A DNA stretch of 64,000 bases from JAUWBF01 sp043815125 (GTDB lineage: Bacteria > Verrucomicrobiota > Verrucomicrobiia > Opitutales > Opitutaceae), in assembly GCA_043815125.1 (NCBI GenBank), contig JBDRJH010000198.1:1-64000 (forward strand), read 5' to 3'. The notes beneath the pieces were generated by a model, which saw nothing but the letters and a program-made list of their open reading frames with translations, was not told the origin of the DNA and ran no database searches. The number at the start of each line of letters is the position of its first letter. Positions within the stretch are counted from its first letter, which is position 1. Shown here in pieces: positions 24,870 through 34,000 of the stretch. The translations under genes and the position numbers were made by a program.

Positions 24870-26033
24870 ATGGTCCGATCCGACTCCGCGCCCGTTCCTG
24901 AACGGGCGCGCCTCGCCCTCACCGCACCCGCCGTCATCGTGATGTGCTCGGTCGCGCTGGCGATTCTCGGCCTGACCACGTTGTTCAGCGCCACGATCTC
25001 GTTTCAGCAGGGGCCGTTCTCCTACCTCGCCAAGCAGATCGTCGGCATGTTCCTGGCGGTGGGCGCGGCCTGGGTGACCAGCCGGCTCAATTTCGACTAC
25101 CTGCGCAGCCACGTCTGGGTGCTGGCGGCGATCACGATCATCCTGCTCGTCGCGGTGCTGATCCCCGGCATCGGCGTGGAGGTCAAGGGCAGCCGCCGCT
25201 GGCTCGGCCTCGGTCCGCTGCGGTTGCAGATCTCCGAGTTCGCCAAGATCGCGACGGTGTTCTGCCTGGCCCACTACCTGGCGCTCAACCAGAGCCGCAT
25301 CGAGTCGTTCAAACACGGCTACGTTCTCCCGCTGCTGATCATCGGCGCGTTCGCCGGCTTCGTGTTTTTGCAACCGGACTTCGGCACCACCGCGCTGATC
25401 GGCGCGGTGGGCCTCATCCTGCTGTTCCTGGCCGGTGCGCGCTGGCGGTTCATCCTGCCGACCATCGCGCTGGGCGGCGCGTTTTTCACCATCGCGGTGA
25501 TGCTCAATGAAAACCGCCTGCGCCGGTTCATGGGTTTTCTGGACTTGGAGGAAAACAAGCTTGGCAGTGGTTATCAGCTCTACCAGTCGTTGCTGGCCTT
25601 CGCCGCCGGCGGATTCGAGGGTGCGGGTCTGGGGCAGGGGCGGCAGCAGATGCACTTTCTGCCGGAGGCGCACACCGACTTCATCTTCGCGGTCATGGGC
25701 GAGGAACTCGGCCTGGTCGCCACGCTCGGCGTGGTCGGCTTGTTCACCGTGATCCTCATCGCCGGCCTCGTGCACCTGCGCAAGGCGCCCAACCTCTTCG
25801 ACTACCTGCTGGTCGCCGGCTGCATCAGCATCATCACGCTCCAGGCCGTCATCAACCTCGGCGTCGTCACCGGACTGCTGCCGACCAAGGGCATGTCGCT
25901 GCCGTTCCTCAGCGCGGGTCTCTCCAACCTCCTGCTCATGGGCATCCTGATCGGCATCATCCTCAACACCCAGCGGCGCTGGTCCAACATCCGCCTCGGC
26001 AACGACCGCCAGTTCGGAGGCTCCCGCCGATGA
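24870..26033 (+). CDS. ftsW: Septal peptidoglycan glycosyltransferase FtsW (SEDS family)
   Basis: The protein has 387 residues with about ten membrane helices. SEDS motifs visible are VKGSRRWLGLGPLRLQISEF, GYQLYQSLLAFAAGGFEGAG, LPEAHTDFIFAVMGEELG and GLLPTKGMSLPFLSAG. FtsW polymerises lipid II at the septum together with FtsI. The 3' end overlaps murG by four bases (ATGA). Its place just before murG is standard for dcw clusters and favours FtsW over RodA. Confidence 0.94.
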   Translation: MVRSDSAPVPERARLALTAPAVIVMCSVALAILGLTTLFSATISFQQGPFSYLAKQIVGMFLAVGAAWVTSRLNFDYLRSHVWVLAAITIILLVAVLIPGIGVEVKGSRRWLGLGPLRLQISEFAKIATVFCLAHYLALNQSRIESFKHGYVLPLLIIGAFAGFVFLQPDFGTTALIGAVGLILLFLAGARWRFILPTIALGGAFFTIAVMLNENRLRRFMGFLDLEENKLGSGYQLYQSLLAFAAGGFEGAGLGQGRQQMHFLPEAHTDFIFAVMGEELGLVATLGVVGLFTVILIAGLVHLRKAPNLFDYLLVAGCISIITLQAVINLGVVTGLLPTKGMSLPFLSAGLSNLLLMGILIGIILNTQRRWSNIRLGNDRQFGGSRR

Positions 26034-27124
26034 GCGCCGGCACGGTCGTGCTCCTCTCCTGCGGCGGCACCGGCGGCCACCTCTCGCCCGGCATCGCCAT
26101 GGCCGAGGGACTCGCCGCGCGTGGACACACGCCGGTGCTCATCATCAGCCGCAAGAAGGTCGACGCGCGCCTCGTCGAAAAATACCCGCACCTGCGCTTC
26201 GAGCGCCTGCCGGGCGCGCCGCTGGCGTGGGACCCGCAGGGATTTGTCCGTTTTGTCGTCACGCAGACGCAGGCCTTCGCCGCGGGCGTGAAACTGGTGC
26301 GCTCGCTCAAGCCTGGCGCGGTCGTCGGCTTCGGCGGCTTCACAACCGCGGGGGTCATCATTGCCGGCTGGCTGTTTCGCGTGCCGGTCGCGTTGCACGA
26401 GGCCAACCGCGTGCCCGGCCGCGCCATTCGCACGCTGTCGCGTCTGGCCAAACGCGTCTGGCTGCCGCCGGGCGTTGAACTGCCCGGGGTGAAGGCCGAC
26501 AAAATCCGTCCCGCCGGCCTGCCGGTGCGCGCCGAGATCAGCCGCCGCGGGCGCGCCGCCGCCTGTGTCGCGCTGGGGCTGGATCCGGCGTTCCGGGTGG
26601 TCGTCATCTTCGGCGGCAGTCAGGGCGCCGCCTCGCTCAACGACTGGGCGCGTCGCGAGGCCGCCGCGTTCGCCGCCGACGGCGTGCAGATCCACTGCGT
26701 GACCGGCCTTGGCAACGGCGAACCCGGCGTCGTGGAAAACCCCGGCCCCGGCGGCGCGACCGTGCGCTCGGTGTATTCATCTTTTTGTGACACCGTGGCC
26801 GACCTGCTCTCCGCCGCCGACCTCGTCGTGGGCCGCGCCGGCGCCGGCACCATCGCCGAGTGCGTCCGCTGCCGCGCGCCCGCCGTGCTGGTGCCGTATC
26901 CGTTCGCGGCCGACGACCACCAAAAGGCCAACGCCGCCTGGTTCGTCGGGCACGGCGGCGGCGTGCTGTTGCCGCAGGAGCGGCTCGGCGAACTGACGGC
27001 CGTCGTGCGCGGCGTGATCTTTGACGACGCGAAGCTCGCCGGTTTTCGCGACAACCTCGCCCGTCTCGACGGCGAACACGGTCTCGACGCCCTGCTCGAC
27101 GACCTCGACACCCTGCGCCAATGA
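26030..27124 (+). CDS. murG: Lipid I N-acetylglucosaminyltransferase MurG
   Basis: The protein has 364 residues. Both Rossmann halves of the GT-B fold are visible: the N-terminal glycine loop SCGGTGGHLSPGIAMAEGL and the UDP-GlcNAc site with VIFGGSQGAASLN, GRAGAGTIAECV and PYPFAADDHQKANA. It adds GlcNAc to lipid I to make lipid II on the cytoplasmic face of the membrane. It overlaps ftsW and the murC-murB gene by four bases at each end, which suggests translational coupling. Confidence 0.96.
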   Translation: MSAGTVVLLSCGGTGGHLSPGIAMAEGLAARGHTPVLIISRKKVDARLVEKYPHLRFERLPGAPLAWDPQGFVRFVVTQTQAFAAGVKLVRSLKPGAVVGFGGFTTAGVIIAGWLFRVPVALHEANRVPGRAIRTLSRLAKRVWLPPGVELPGVKADKIRPAGLPVRAEISRRGRAAACVALGLDPAFRVVVIFGGSQGAASLNDWARREAAAFAADGVQIHCVTGLGNGEPGVVENPGPGGATVRSVYSSFCDTVADLLSAADLVVGRAGAGTIAECVRCRAPAVLVPYPFAADDHQKANAAWFVGHGGGVLLPQERLGELTAVVRGVIFDDAKLAGFRDNLARLDGEHGLDALLDDLDTLRQ

Positions 27125-29466
27125 CCGCCCCCGAACCCGCCCCCTCCGCCAGCCTCCGGCTCTTCGACCGCGACGTGCGCTCCGTGCACGCGCTCGGCGT
27201 CGGCGGCATGGGCCTGGGCCCGCTGGCGATCTACCTCGCCGGTTGCGGTCTGCGGGTGAGCGGCGGCGACGATGGCATGGGCGCGCCGATGCGCCGCCAG
27301 CTGGCGCGCGCGGGTGTGGAGTTGACCGAGTCCGACGTGTTGCCGGCGGGCGTTGATCTGGTGGTGATTTCCTCGGCCATTCATCACGGTCATCCGGGGC
27401 TGGCGCGCGCCATCGCGCACGGCACGCCGGTGGTGCGTCGCGGCGAGCTGCTCGCGGAGGTCGCCCAGGGCCGCCGGCTCGTCGCGGTGTGCGGTTCGCA
27501 CGGCAAGACCACTACCAGCGCGATGCTCGCCCTGGCGTTGCGCGCGGCCGGCGGGGTCAACGGCGACGACGCCGGTTACGTGCTTGGCGGCCTGCTCGCC
27601 GACGACGCGATCCCGCCCGCCCGCGTCGGCTCCGGCGACTGGCTGGTCGCCGAGATCGACGAGAGCGACGGCACCATCAAACACTTCAGCCCCGAGCTCA
27701 CCGTGGTCGTGAACCTCGACTGGGATCACCCCGACCACTACCGCCGTCCCGAGGACTTGGAGGCCGCGTTTGCCGGCTTGTTTCAACGCACGCGCGGCGA
27801 CGTGCTTGTGCACGCGGGCTGCGCGTGGTCGTCGCGTGCGCTGGCCGCGGCCGGTCGCGAGGGCGTGACCTTCGGCCCGGGCGGCGACTTCGCACTCGAG
27901 TTGATCGCCGCCGACAACCACGGCCTCAGTCTGCGGCTCGGTGGACGCTTCGCGGCCAACGCCGCCAAGGTGCGCGCGTGGGGCGAGTTCAATGCGCTCA
28001 ACGCGGTCGCCGCCGGCGCGGCGGCGTCGCTCATGGGCGTCGCGTGGCGGCAGGATTTGTTGGCGTCGTTTCCCGGCGTGCGCCGTCGCCAGACCGTGCT
28101 GGCCGCCGATCCCGGCGTGACCGTGATCGAGGACTACGCGCACCATCCGGCCGAGATCCGTGCGCTGCTCGCGGGCTTGCGCGACCGGCAGGGCGGGGGA
28201 GCGCTGCGCGTGGTGTTTCAACCGCATCGCTTCAGCCGCACGCGCCAGTTCAAAGAAGAGTTTGCCAAGGCGCTCTCGGTCGCGGGCGTGGCCGAGTTGG
28301 TTTTGCTGGAGGTTTACGGCGCGGGCGAGGCGCCTATCGAAGGCGGCACCACCGCCGACCTCGCCGCATGTGTGCGGAACCTCGCGCCCGACCTGCCGCT
28401 GACCGTCGCGGTCGCCGGCGAGGAAGCCGCGGCGCTCGCCGCGTTGGGCGCTCGGGTTGTCGACGGCGACCTGGTGGCCTTCGTGGGCGCGGGCGACATC
28501 GAGACCTTTGGCCGTCGCTGGGCGGCGGGCCGGCGCTGGGATGCGTTGGCGGCGACGTTGGCCGCGGCGGTTTCGACCGAGACGCCGATCAAGCGCGAGG
28601 AGCCGCTCGGCCCCAAGACCACCATGCGCGTCGGCGGCGCGGCGCGGCTCTACGCGGAGCCGGCGGGCGCGGCGGATTTGCAGGCGTTGTTGCGCGCGGC
28701 CAAGGCCGCCGGCGTGCCGGTGTGGCTGCTTGGCCGCGGGTCCAATCTCATCGTGGTCGATGAGGGCGTGGACGGCCTGGTCGTCAGCCTGCGGCACGCG
28801 GCGTGGGCGGGCTTCGAGCCGTTGCCCGACGGCTGCGTGCGCGTCGGCGCGGGCCTGCGTTTGAAGGAGCTTTGCGGCAAGGCGATCAAGGCCGGCCTGG
28901 GCGGCTTCGAGTTTTTGGAAGGCATCCCGGGCAACGTCGGCGGGGCGCTGCGCATGAACGCCGGCGCGATGGGCGGGTGGATGTTCGACGTCGTCGTGTC
29001 GGTCGACCTGATGACGCTGGCCGGCGAGCCGCTTACCCTGCGCCGGGAGGACATGCACGTCGGCTACCGGCATTGTCACGAACTGGAGTCGGCCATCGCC
29101 ATCGGCGCGGTGCTGCGGCCCTCGGCCGCGAAGCACTCCGACGAGGTCTCGCTCCAGGTCGACGTCTACCGCGACAAGCGCAAGAGTTCCCAGCCGCGCG
29201 AGCCGAGCGCGGGTTGCATTTTCAAGAACCCCGAGGGCGATTCCGCCGGCCGCCTGATCGACACCGCCGGCCTCAAGGGCGAGCGGGTGGGGGACGCCGA
29301 GGTCTCGCCGGTGCACGCCAACTTCATCGTCAACCACGGCGACGCCACCGCCGCCGACATCATCGCGCTCGTCCGCCGGGTGCGCGCCCGGGTCAAGACG
29401 GCCCACGGCGTGCTCTTGGAACCCGAGGCGCTCCTCTACGGCCGCGACTGGCCCGACGTGCTCTGA
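27121..29466 (+). CDS. murC/murB: Bifunctional MurC-MurB fusion: UDP-MurNAc-L-Ala ligase and UDP-MurNAc dehydrogenase
   Basis: One uninterrupted 781-residue frame carries two enzymes. Residues of about 15-480 are MurC: the GVGGMGLGPLA loop, ATP loop CGSHGKTTTS, EIDESDGTIKHFSPELTVV, and DYAHHPAEIRA. Residues of about 495-781 are MurB: KTTMRVGGAARLY (FAD binding), GRGSNLIVVDEGVDGLVV, GIPGNVGGALRMNAGAMGG and the SAGCIFKNP loop. The cysteine in that loop replaces the more common serine, as seen in some MurB types. MurB makes UDP-MurNAc and MurC then adds L-Ala, so the fusion joins consecutive steps. Ddl follows after a 38-base gap. Confidence 0.95.
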   Translation: MTAPEPAPSASLRLFDRDVRSVHALGVGGMGLGPLAIYLAGCGLRVSGGDDGMGAPMRRQLARAGVELTESDVLPAGVDLVVISSAIHHGHPGLARAIAHGTPVVRRGELLAEVAQGRRLVAVCGSHGKTTTSAMLALALRAAGGVNGDDAGYVLGGLLADDAIPPARVGSGDWLVAEIDESDGTIKHFSPELTVVVNLDWDHPDHYRRPEDLEAAFAGLFQRTRGDVLVHAGCAWSSRALAAAGREGVTFGPGGDFALELIAADNHGLSLRLGGRFAANAAKVRAWGEFNALNAVAAGAAASLMGVAWRQDLLASFPGVRRRQTVLAADPGVTVIEDYAHHPAEIRALLAGLRDRQGGGALRVVFQPHRFSRTRQFKEEFAKALSVAGVAELVLLEVYGAGEAPIEGGTTADLAACVRNLAPDLPLTVAVAGEEAAALAALGARVVDGDLVAFVGAGDIETFGRRWAAGRRWDALAATLAAAVSTETPIKREEPLGPKTTMRVGGAARLYAEPAGAADLQALLRAAKAAGVPVWLLGRGSNLIVVDEGVDGLVVSLRHAAWAGFEPLPDGCVRVGAGLRLKELCGKAIKAGLGGFEFLEGIPGNVGGALRMNAGAMGGWMFDVVVSVDLMTLAGEPLTLRREDMHVGYRHCHELESAIAIGAVLRPSAAKHSDEVSLQVDVYRDKRKSSQPREPSAGCIFKNPEGDSAGRLIDTAGLKGERVGDAEVSPVHANFIVNHGDATAADIIALVRRVRARVKTAHGVLLEPEALLYGRDWPDVL

Positions 29467-29504
29467 ACAACCCGCTGCGAACTCTCCGCGTTCAACTCCC
29501 GACC

Positions 29505-30443
29505 ATGCCCACCACTCCCATCATCACGGTCCTTTGCGGCGGCGTCTCGCCCGAGCGCGAGGTCTCGCTCGGCTCCGGCCTGGCCTCGGCGGTGGCGCTG
29601 GCCCGCCTCTGGCCGACGCGGTTGGTGCGCATCGACACGGCCGCGTTGCCCGCGGGGCTGGACCCGGACCGCGACGTGGTTTACTCGACGTTGCACGGCA
29701 CCTTCGGCGAGGACGGCGGCATGCAGGCGCTGCTCGACGAGGCGGGCTTTCACTACGCCGGCTGCCGCGCCGACTCCAGCGCGTTGACCATGGACAAGAG
29801 CCGCACCAAGGCCGCCTGCGCCGCCGCCGGCGTGCGCGTGGCCGCCGAGCTGACCTTTTCCGCCGACGCCAAGCCCTCCGCCGACACCGTCGCCGACACC
29901 CTCGGCGAGCGCGTCGTCATCAAGCCCAACGACCAGGGCAGCAGCGTCGGTCTCGTGCTCGCCACCGGCCGCGCCGAGATCGCCGCCGGCCTCGCCACCA
30001 TCACCGCCGGCAACTGGCTCGCCGAGCCCTGGCTCAAGGGCCGCGAACTCTCCATCGGCGTGCTCGCCGGCAAGGCCCTCGGCGTCGTCGAGATCCGCCC
30101 CAGGTCCGGCGTCTACGACTTCACCAGCAAATACACCAAGGGCATGACCGAGTATCTCGCGCCCGCCCCGCTGGAGGCCGAGGCCACCGAAAACGTGCGC
30201 CGCGCCGCCGAGTGCGCCTTCGCCGCCTGCGGCTGCCGCGACTACGCCCGCGTCGACTTCATGCTTTGCGGCCGCGACGAGCTTTATTTGCTCGAAATAA
30301 ACACCCTCCCCGGCATGAAGGAAACCAGCCTGCTGCCGATGAGCGCACGTTGCGCGGGATACGATTTTACCGACCTGGTCCGGGAACTGGTCAGCCCGGC
30401 CGTGCAACGTTTCCGGGAGGGGCTCCAATCCGAAAACCCATGA
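29505..30443 (+). CDS. ddl: D-alanine : D-alanine ligase
   Basis: The protein has 312 residues from the ATG at 29505. The N-terminal domain has VLCGGVSPEREVSLGSG and YSTLHGTFGEDGGMQALLDE. The ATP-grasp core has MDKSRTKAA, VIKPNDQGSSVGL and the metal-binding LLEINTLPGMKETSLLPM. It makes the D-Ala-D-Ala that MurF attaches. The stop overlaps the ftsQ start (ATGA). The open frame extends far upstream of 29505 through murB, but that part is out-of-frame translation of murB and is not coding. Confidence 0.95.
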   Translation: MPTTPIITVLCGGVSPEREVSLGSGLASAVALARLWPTRLVRIDTAALPAGLDPDRDVVYSTLHGTFGEDGGMQALLDEAGFHYAGCRADSSALTMDKSRTKAACAAAGVRVAAELTFSADAKPSADTVADTLGERVVIKPNDQGSSVGLVLATGRAEIAAGLATITAGNWLAEPWLKGRELSIGVLAGKALGVVEIRPRSGVYDFTSKYTKGMTEYLAPAPLEAEATENVRRAAECAFAACGCRDYARVDFMLCGRDELYLLEINTLPGMKETSLLPMSARCAGYDFTDLVRELVSPAVQRFREGLQSENP

Positions 30444-31435
30444 GTTCAGCCCCCGCCAAAACCAACCGCACCCGCACGTGGCGCGACATCCAGCAGGACG
30501 TCGCACCCCGCTCGATGTCGCGCGAGGGCAAGAAGCGTCACCGGCTGGCCTCCCTGCGCGTCTTCCTCTGCCTCGTGCTCGCCGGGGCGGCCGGGTGGGG
30601 CGGCTACGAAATCTGGAAGGCCACCCGCGGTTCCCCGACCGGCCTCGCCGCGGCCAGCCAAAGCGAACCCCTTCGGGAAATCCTGCTCAAGACCGACGGC
30701 GTGCTCGACCTCGCCCGCATCGAGTCCGTGCTCGGCATCCCGCCCGGCACGCCGCTGATGAATCTCGACCTGGCCGCCCTGCACCGCGCCCTCGTCGCCT
30801 CCGGCCAGGTGCGCACCGCCGTGCTCGCCCGCCAGTTTCCCGACAAGCTCACCGTCACCATCGAGGAGCGCACCCCCGTCCTCCGCGTGGTCGTGCGCGG
30901 CGACGACGGCGCGCCCGCCGCCCTGCTCGTCGCTCGCGACGGCACCGTGTATGCGGGCAACGGATACGATCGCTCGCTGGTCGTCTCCCTGCCCTACCTC
31001 GACGGGGTCCGCCTCGTCCGCGACGCCGCCGGCTACCAGCCCGTGCGCGGCATGGAGACCGTGGCCGACCTGCTCGGCACCGCGCTCGCCGGCGTGCCCG
31101 CCCTTTACCGCGACTTCCAGGTCGTCTCGCTCGCCCGCTTCGCCACCGACGGCGAGATCGTCGTGAAGACCTCACAGGTCGAGTCGGTCACCTTCGGCAC
31201 CCGCGAGGACTTCTACCGCCAGCTCGCCAAGCTCGATCTTATCCTCGACGAGATGCGCCGGCCCGCCGGCGCCGCGCCCATCAAGGCCATCAACCTCGCC
31301 GTCGGCGGCCGCCAGGTGCCCGTTTCGCTGGCCGACGCCGCCTCCGCGCCCGCGGCGACCACCCGCCAGCCCGCCGCCCCGACCTTCTTCCATTCCTCGC
31401 AAACCGCCCCCGCCACCCGCACCCGTGATTTCTAA
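30440..31435 (+). CDS. ftsQ: Cell division protein FtsQ
   Basis: The protein has 331 residues: a basic cytoplasmic tail of about 35 residues, one membrane segment (LASLRVFLCLVLAGAAGWGG), a POTRA domain starting around residue 70 (ILLKTDGVLDLARIESVLGI) and the beta domain, then an Ala/Pro/Thr-rich tail. Similarity is mainly in the POTRA domain, as is common for FtsQ/DivIB. The position between ddl and ftsA is diagnostic. The last 11 bases overlap ftsA. Confidence 0.88.
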   Translation: MSSAPAKTNRTRTWRDIQQDVAPRSMSREGKKRHRLASLRVFLCLVLAGAAGWGGYEIWKATRGSPTGLAAASQSEPLREILLKTDGVLDLARIESVLGIPPGTPLMNLDLAALHRALVASGQVRTAVLARQFPDKLTVTIEERTPVLRVVVRGDDGAPAALLVARDGTVYAGNGYDRSLVVSLPYLDGVRLVRDAAGYQPVRGMETVADLLGTALAGVPALYRDFQVVSLARFATDGEIVVKTSQVESVTFGTREDFYRQLAKLDLILDEMRRPAGAAPIKAINLAVGGRQVPVSLADAASAPAATTRQPAAPTFFHSSQTAPATRTRDF

Positions 31436-32627
31436 ATCCAAGTTCATCGGCGCCGTCGAAATCGGCACCTCCAAGGTCACCGTCCTGGTCGGCGAACTCA
31501 CCAACGGACGCAGCCTCCACATCATCGGCCTCGGCCAGTTCCCCTCGCGCGGCGTCATCAAGGGCAGCGTGGTCGACTTCAAGGCCGCCAGCGACGCCAC
31601 CCACCGCGCCCTGCTCGACGCCGAGAAACGCGCCGGCGTTCACATCGACGAGGTCTACCTCGCCCAGAGCGGCGGCCACATCGACGGCTTCTACAACGAG
31701 GCCACGGTCAATGTCGCCGCCGCCGACAACATGGTCAGCCAGGTCGACATCGACACCGTCTGCAAGCTGGCCATGTCCAAAAACCTCCCGGCCGGCCGCA
31801 TCGTCGTCCACCACCTGCGCCGCCCCTACCGCCTCGACGGCCGCCTCGTGCCCGAGCCCGAGCACCTCGTCGGCCGCCGCCTCGAGGCCGCCTACTGGAC
31901 CGTCCACGGTGAGGAGAGCAAGGTCGCCGACCAGATGCACGTCATCCGCGGCTTCAATATCCACGTCTCCGAACTCATCCTCAGCGGCATCGCCACCGGC
32001 ACCTTCGTCACCACCCCCGAGGACCGGCAAAACGGCGTGCTCGTCATCGACATCGGCGCCGGCACCACCGACTACGCCCTCTACCGCGACGGCTGCGTGC
32101 AGATCGCCGGCGTCGTGCCCGTCGGCGGCTCCCACCTCACCAACGATCTCGCCCTCGGCCTCCGCCTGACCGAGGGGCAGGCTGAGAAACTCAAGCACCT
32201 CTACGGCCGCGCCATGGTCGCCACCAAGGACAAGGCCGAAAAAGTCTGGCTCAACGGCGACTACGCCATCGGCGACCGCCAGTTCCCCCGCCAGACCATC
32301 GAGCAAATCACCTCCGTGCGCGCCTGGGAAATCTTCGAGGTCGTGCGCAAAAAGCTCGGCTCCGCCTTCACCGCCGACACCACCGCGGCCGGCGTGCTCA
32401 TCACCGGCGGCACCGCCAAGCTCCCCGCCATCGACGAGGCCGCCTCGCGCGTCTTCGGCCTCCAGGCCCGCGTGGCCGAGGCCCCCGCCTGGGTCGCCGA
32501 AAACCTCCGCGATCCCGGCTACAGCACCGTGCTCGGCCTGCTGCACCACGGACTCAGCTCCCGCGCCGAGTCCGCCGCGCCCCGCCGCGAAGGCGTCGGC
32601 GGCATCCTCAAAAAACTCTTCGCCTAA
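31425..32627 (+). CDS. ftsA: Cell division protein FtsA
   Basis: The protein has 400 residues from a GTG that overlaps ftsQ by 11 bases. Actin-fold motifs are AVEIGTSKVTVLVGE (phosphate 1), VLVIDIGAGTTDYALY (phosphate 2) and VLITGGTAKLPAIDEAA (adenosine). An SHS2-like 1C domain lies near ISKSKF...ASDATHRALLDAEK. The C-terminus (GVGGILKKLF) is an amphipathic helix that would dock to the membrane. FtsA tethers FtsZ filaments, encoded immediately downstream. Confidence 0.95.
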   Translation: MISKSKFIGAVEIGTSKVTVLVGELTNGRSLHIIGLGQFPSRGVIKGSVVDFKAASDATHRALLDAEKRAGVHIDEVYLAQSGGHIDGFYNEATVNVAAADNMVSQVDIDTVCKLAMSKNLPAGRIVVHHLRRPYRLDGRLVPEPEHLVGRRLEAAYWTVHGEESKVADQMHVIRGFNIHVSELILSGIATGTFVTTPEDRQNGVLVIDIGAGTTDYALYRDGCVQIAGVVPVGGSHLTNDLALGLRLTEGQAEKLKHLYGRAMVATKDKAEKVWLNGDYAIGDRQFPRQTIEQITSVRAWEIFEVVRKKLGSAFTADTTAAGVLITGGTAKLPAIDEAASRVFGLQARVAEAPAWVAENLRDPGYSTVLGLLHHGLSSRAESAAPRREGVGGILKKLFA

Positions 32628-32632
32628 ACGCC

Positions 32633-33931
32633 ATGCGGCCCGACTCCACCTCCACCGAGCTGCCCCTCGCGCACTCCATTCTCACCGACCGCTCCGTCGC
32701 GATCAAAGTCCTCGGCGTCGGCGGCGCCGGCTCCAACGCCGTCGACCGGCTCAAGATGGAGAACCTCGACCGCCTGCAAATGGCCGCGCTCAACACCGAC
32801 CTGCAGGCCCTCGGCGAATCCCCGCTTCAGGAAAAAATCCTCATCGGCTCCAGCGTCACCCGCGGCCTCGGCGCCGGCGGCGACCCCGACCTCGGCCGCG
32901 AGGCCGCCGAGGCCGACCGCGAAAAAATCGCCGCGGCCGTCAAGGACTGCGACCTCGTTTTCCTCGTCGCCGGCATGGGTGGCGGCACCGGCAGCGGCGC
33001 CGCGCCCACCGTCGCCGAGATCGCCGCCGAGCAGGGCGCGCTGGTCATCGCCTTCGTCACCTTGCCCTTCAGCTTCGAGGGCGGCCACCGCGCCCAGCAG
33101 GCCGAGGCCGGCCTTCAGGCCCTGCGCAAGGTCTGCGACGCCGTCATCCCGCTGCCCAACGACATCCTCCTGCAGGAAGCCGAGGAAAACGAAACCGCCC
33201 TCGACTCCTTCGCCCGCGCCGACGAATGGATCGGCCGCGGCATCAAGTCCATCTGGTCGATGCTCTTCCGCACCGGCCTGATCAACCTCGACTTCGCCAC
33301 CCTGCGCCAGGCCTTCCACACCCGCGGCGGCAAGACTCTCTTTGGGCTCGGCTGCGGCGAAGGCCCCGACGCCGTCGCGCAGGCCGTCGACGGACTCAAG
33401 CTCTGCCCGCTGCTCGCCACGCCCGAGTTTGCCCGCAAGGCCGACCGCCTGCTCGTCAACATCGTCGGCGGCACCGACCTCACCCTGCCCAAAGTCAACG
33501 AGATCATGACCGCCGTCACCGGGCAGTTCGGCCGCGACGCCCACGTCATCATGGGCGCCGTCATCGACGAGGACCTGCAGGGCCGCATCGAGGTCGTCGT
33601 GCTCGGCACCAGCGATATCGGCGCGCGCAACTACGCCGGCCGCCGGCCCGCCGCCCGCGGACGCTCCGCCCCGCCGCCCTCGACCGACGAGCTCATCCCG
33701 GTCCCCGCCGACGAGCCGGTCACCCGCGCCGTGAACACCCCGCCCGTCGCGACCAGCGCCGCCACCCGGGCCGTGCACAAAAGCGGGCGCGTGCCCGCCG
33801 ACCAGGACGAGTTCCGCTTCGGCCAGTTGGAGGCCCGCGGCACCTTCGAGCAGACCGACCGCAACCTCTTTGAAGGCCAGGACCTCGACGTGCCCACCTA
33901 CCTGCGCAAAGGCATCAAGATCGCGCTATGA
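32633..33931 (+). CDS. ftsZ: Cell division tubulin FtsZ
   Basis: The protein has 432 residues. The GTP-binding signature MGGGTGSGAAP starts near residue 115, and the N-terminal loop is GVGGAGSNAVDRL. The T7 region has NLDFATLRQAF and the C-terminal tubulin half has ADRLLVNIVGGTDLTLPKVNE. A linker of about 90 residues leads to DVPTYLRKGIKI, matching the conserved C-terminal peptide that binds FtsA. It is the last gene of the cluster, five bases after ftsA, and a strong terminator follows. Confidence 0.97.
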   Translation: MRPDSTSTELPLAHSILTDRSVAIKVLGVGGAGSNAVDRLKMENLDRLQMAALNTDLQALGESPLQEKILIGSSVTRGLGAGGDPDLGREAAEADREKIAAAVKDCDLVFLVAGMGGGTGSGAAPTVAEIAAEQGALVIAFVTLPFSFEGGHRAQQAEAGLQALRKVCDAVIPLPNDILLQEAEENETALDSFARADEWIGRGIKSIWSMLFRTGLINLDFATLRQAFHTRGGKTLFGLGCGEGPDAVAQAVDGLKLCPLLATPEFARKADRLLVNIVGGTDLTLPKVNEIMTAVTGQFGRDAHVIMGAVIDEDLQGRIEVVVLGTSDIGARNYAGRRPAARGRSAPPPSTDELIPVPADEPVTRAVNTPPVATSAATRAVHKSGRVPADQDEFRFGQLEARGTFEQTDRNLFEGQDLDVPTYLRKGIKIAL

Positions 33932-33937
33932 GCGCAT

Positions 33938-33971
33938 AAAAAAGCCGCCCCTTTTGCCGGGCGGCTTTTTT
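33938..33971. terminator. Strong bidirectional terminator ending the dcw cluster
   Basis: AAAAAAGCCGCCC (33938-33950) and GGGCGGCTTTTTT (33959-33971) form a 13-bp stem around an 8-base loop. The A/T flanks give a T-tract on both strands, so it can also end transcription of the minus-strand PEP-CTERM gene. Confidence 0.9.
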
Positions 33972-34000
33972 TGTTTGGTGGGCAAGCCTCGCGCCGGCGC

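Noticed and set aside
26620..29406. Minus-strand open frame of over 900 codons opposite murG and murC-murB
   Set aside because: His/Arg/Gly-rich artefact of GC-rich coding DNA on the other strand.
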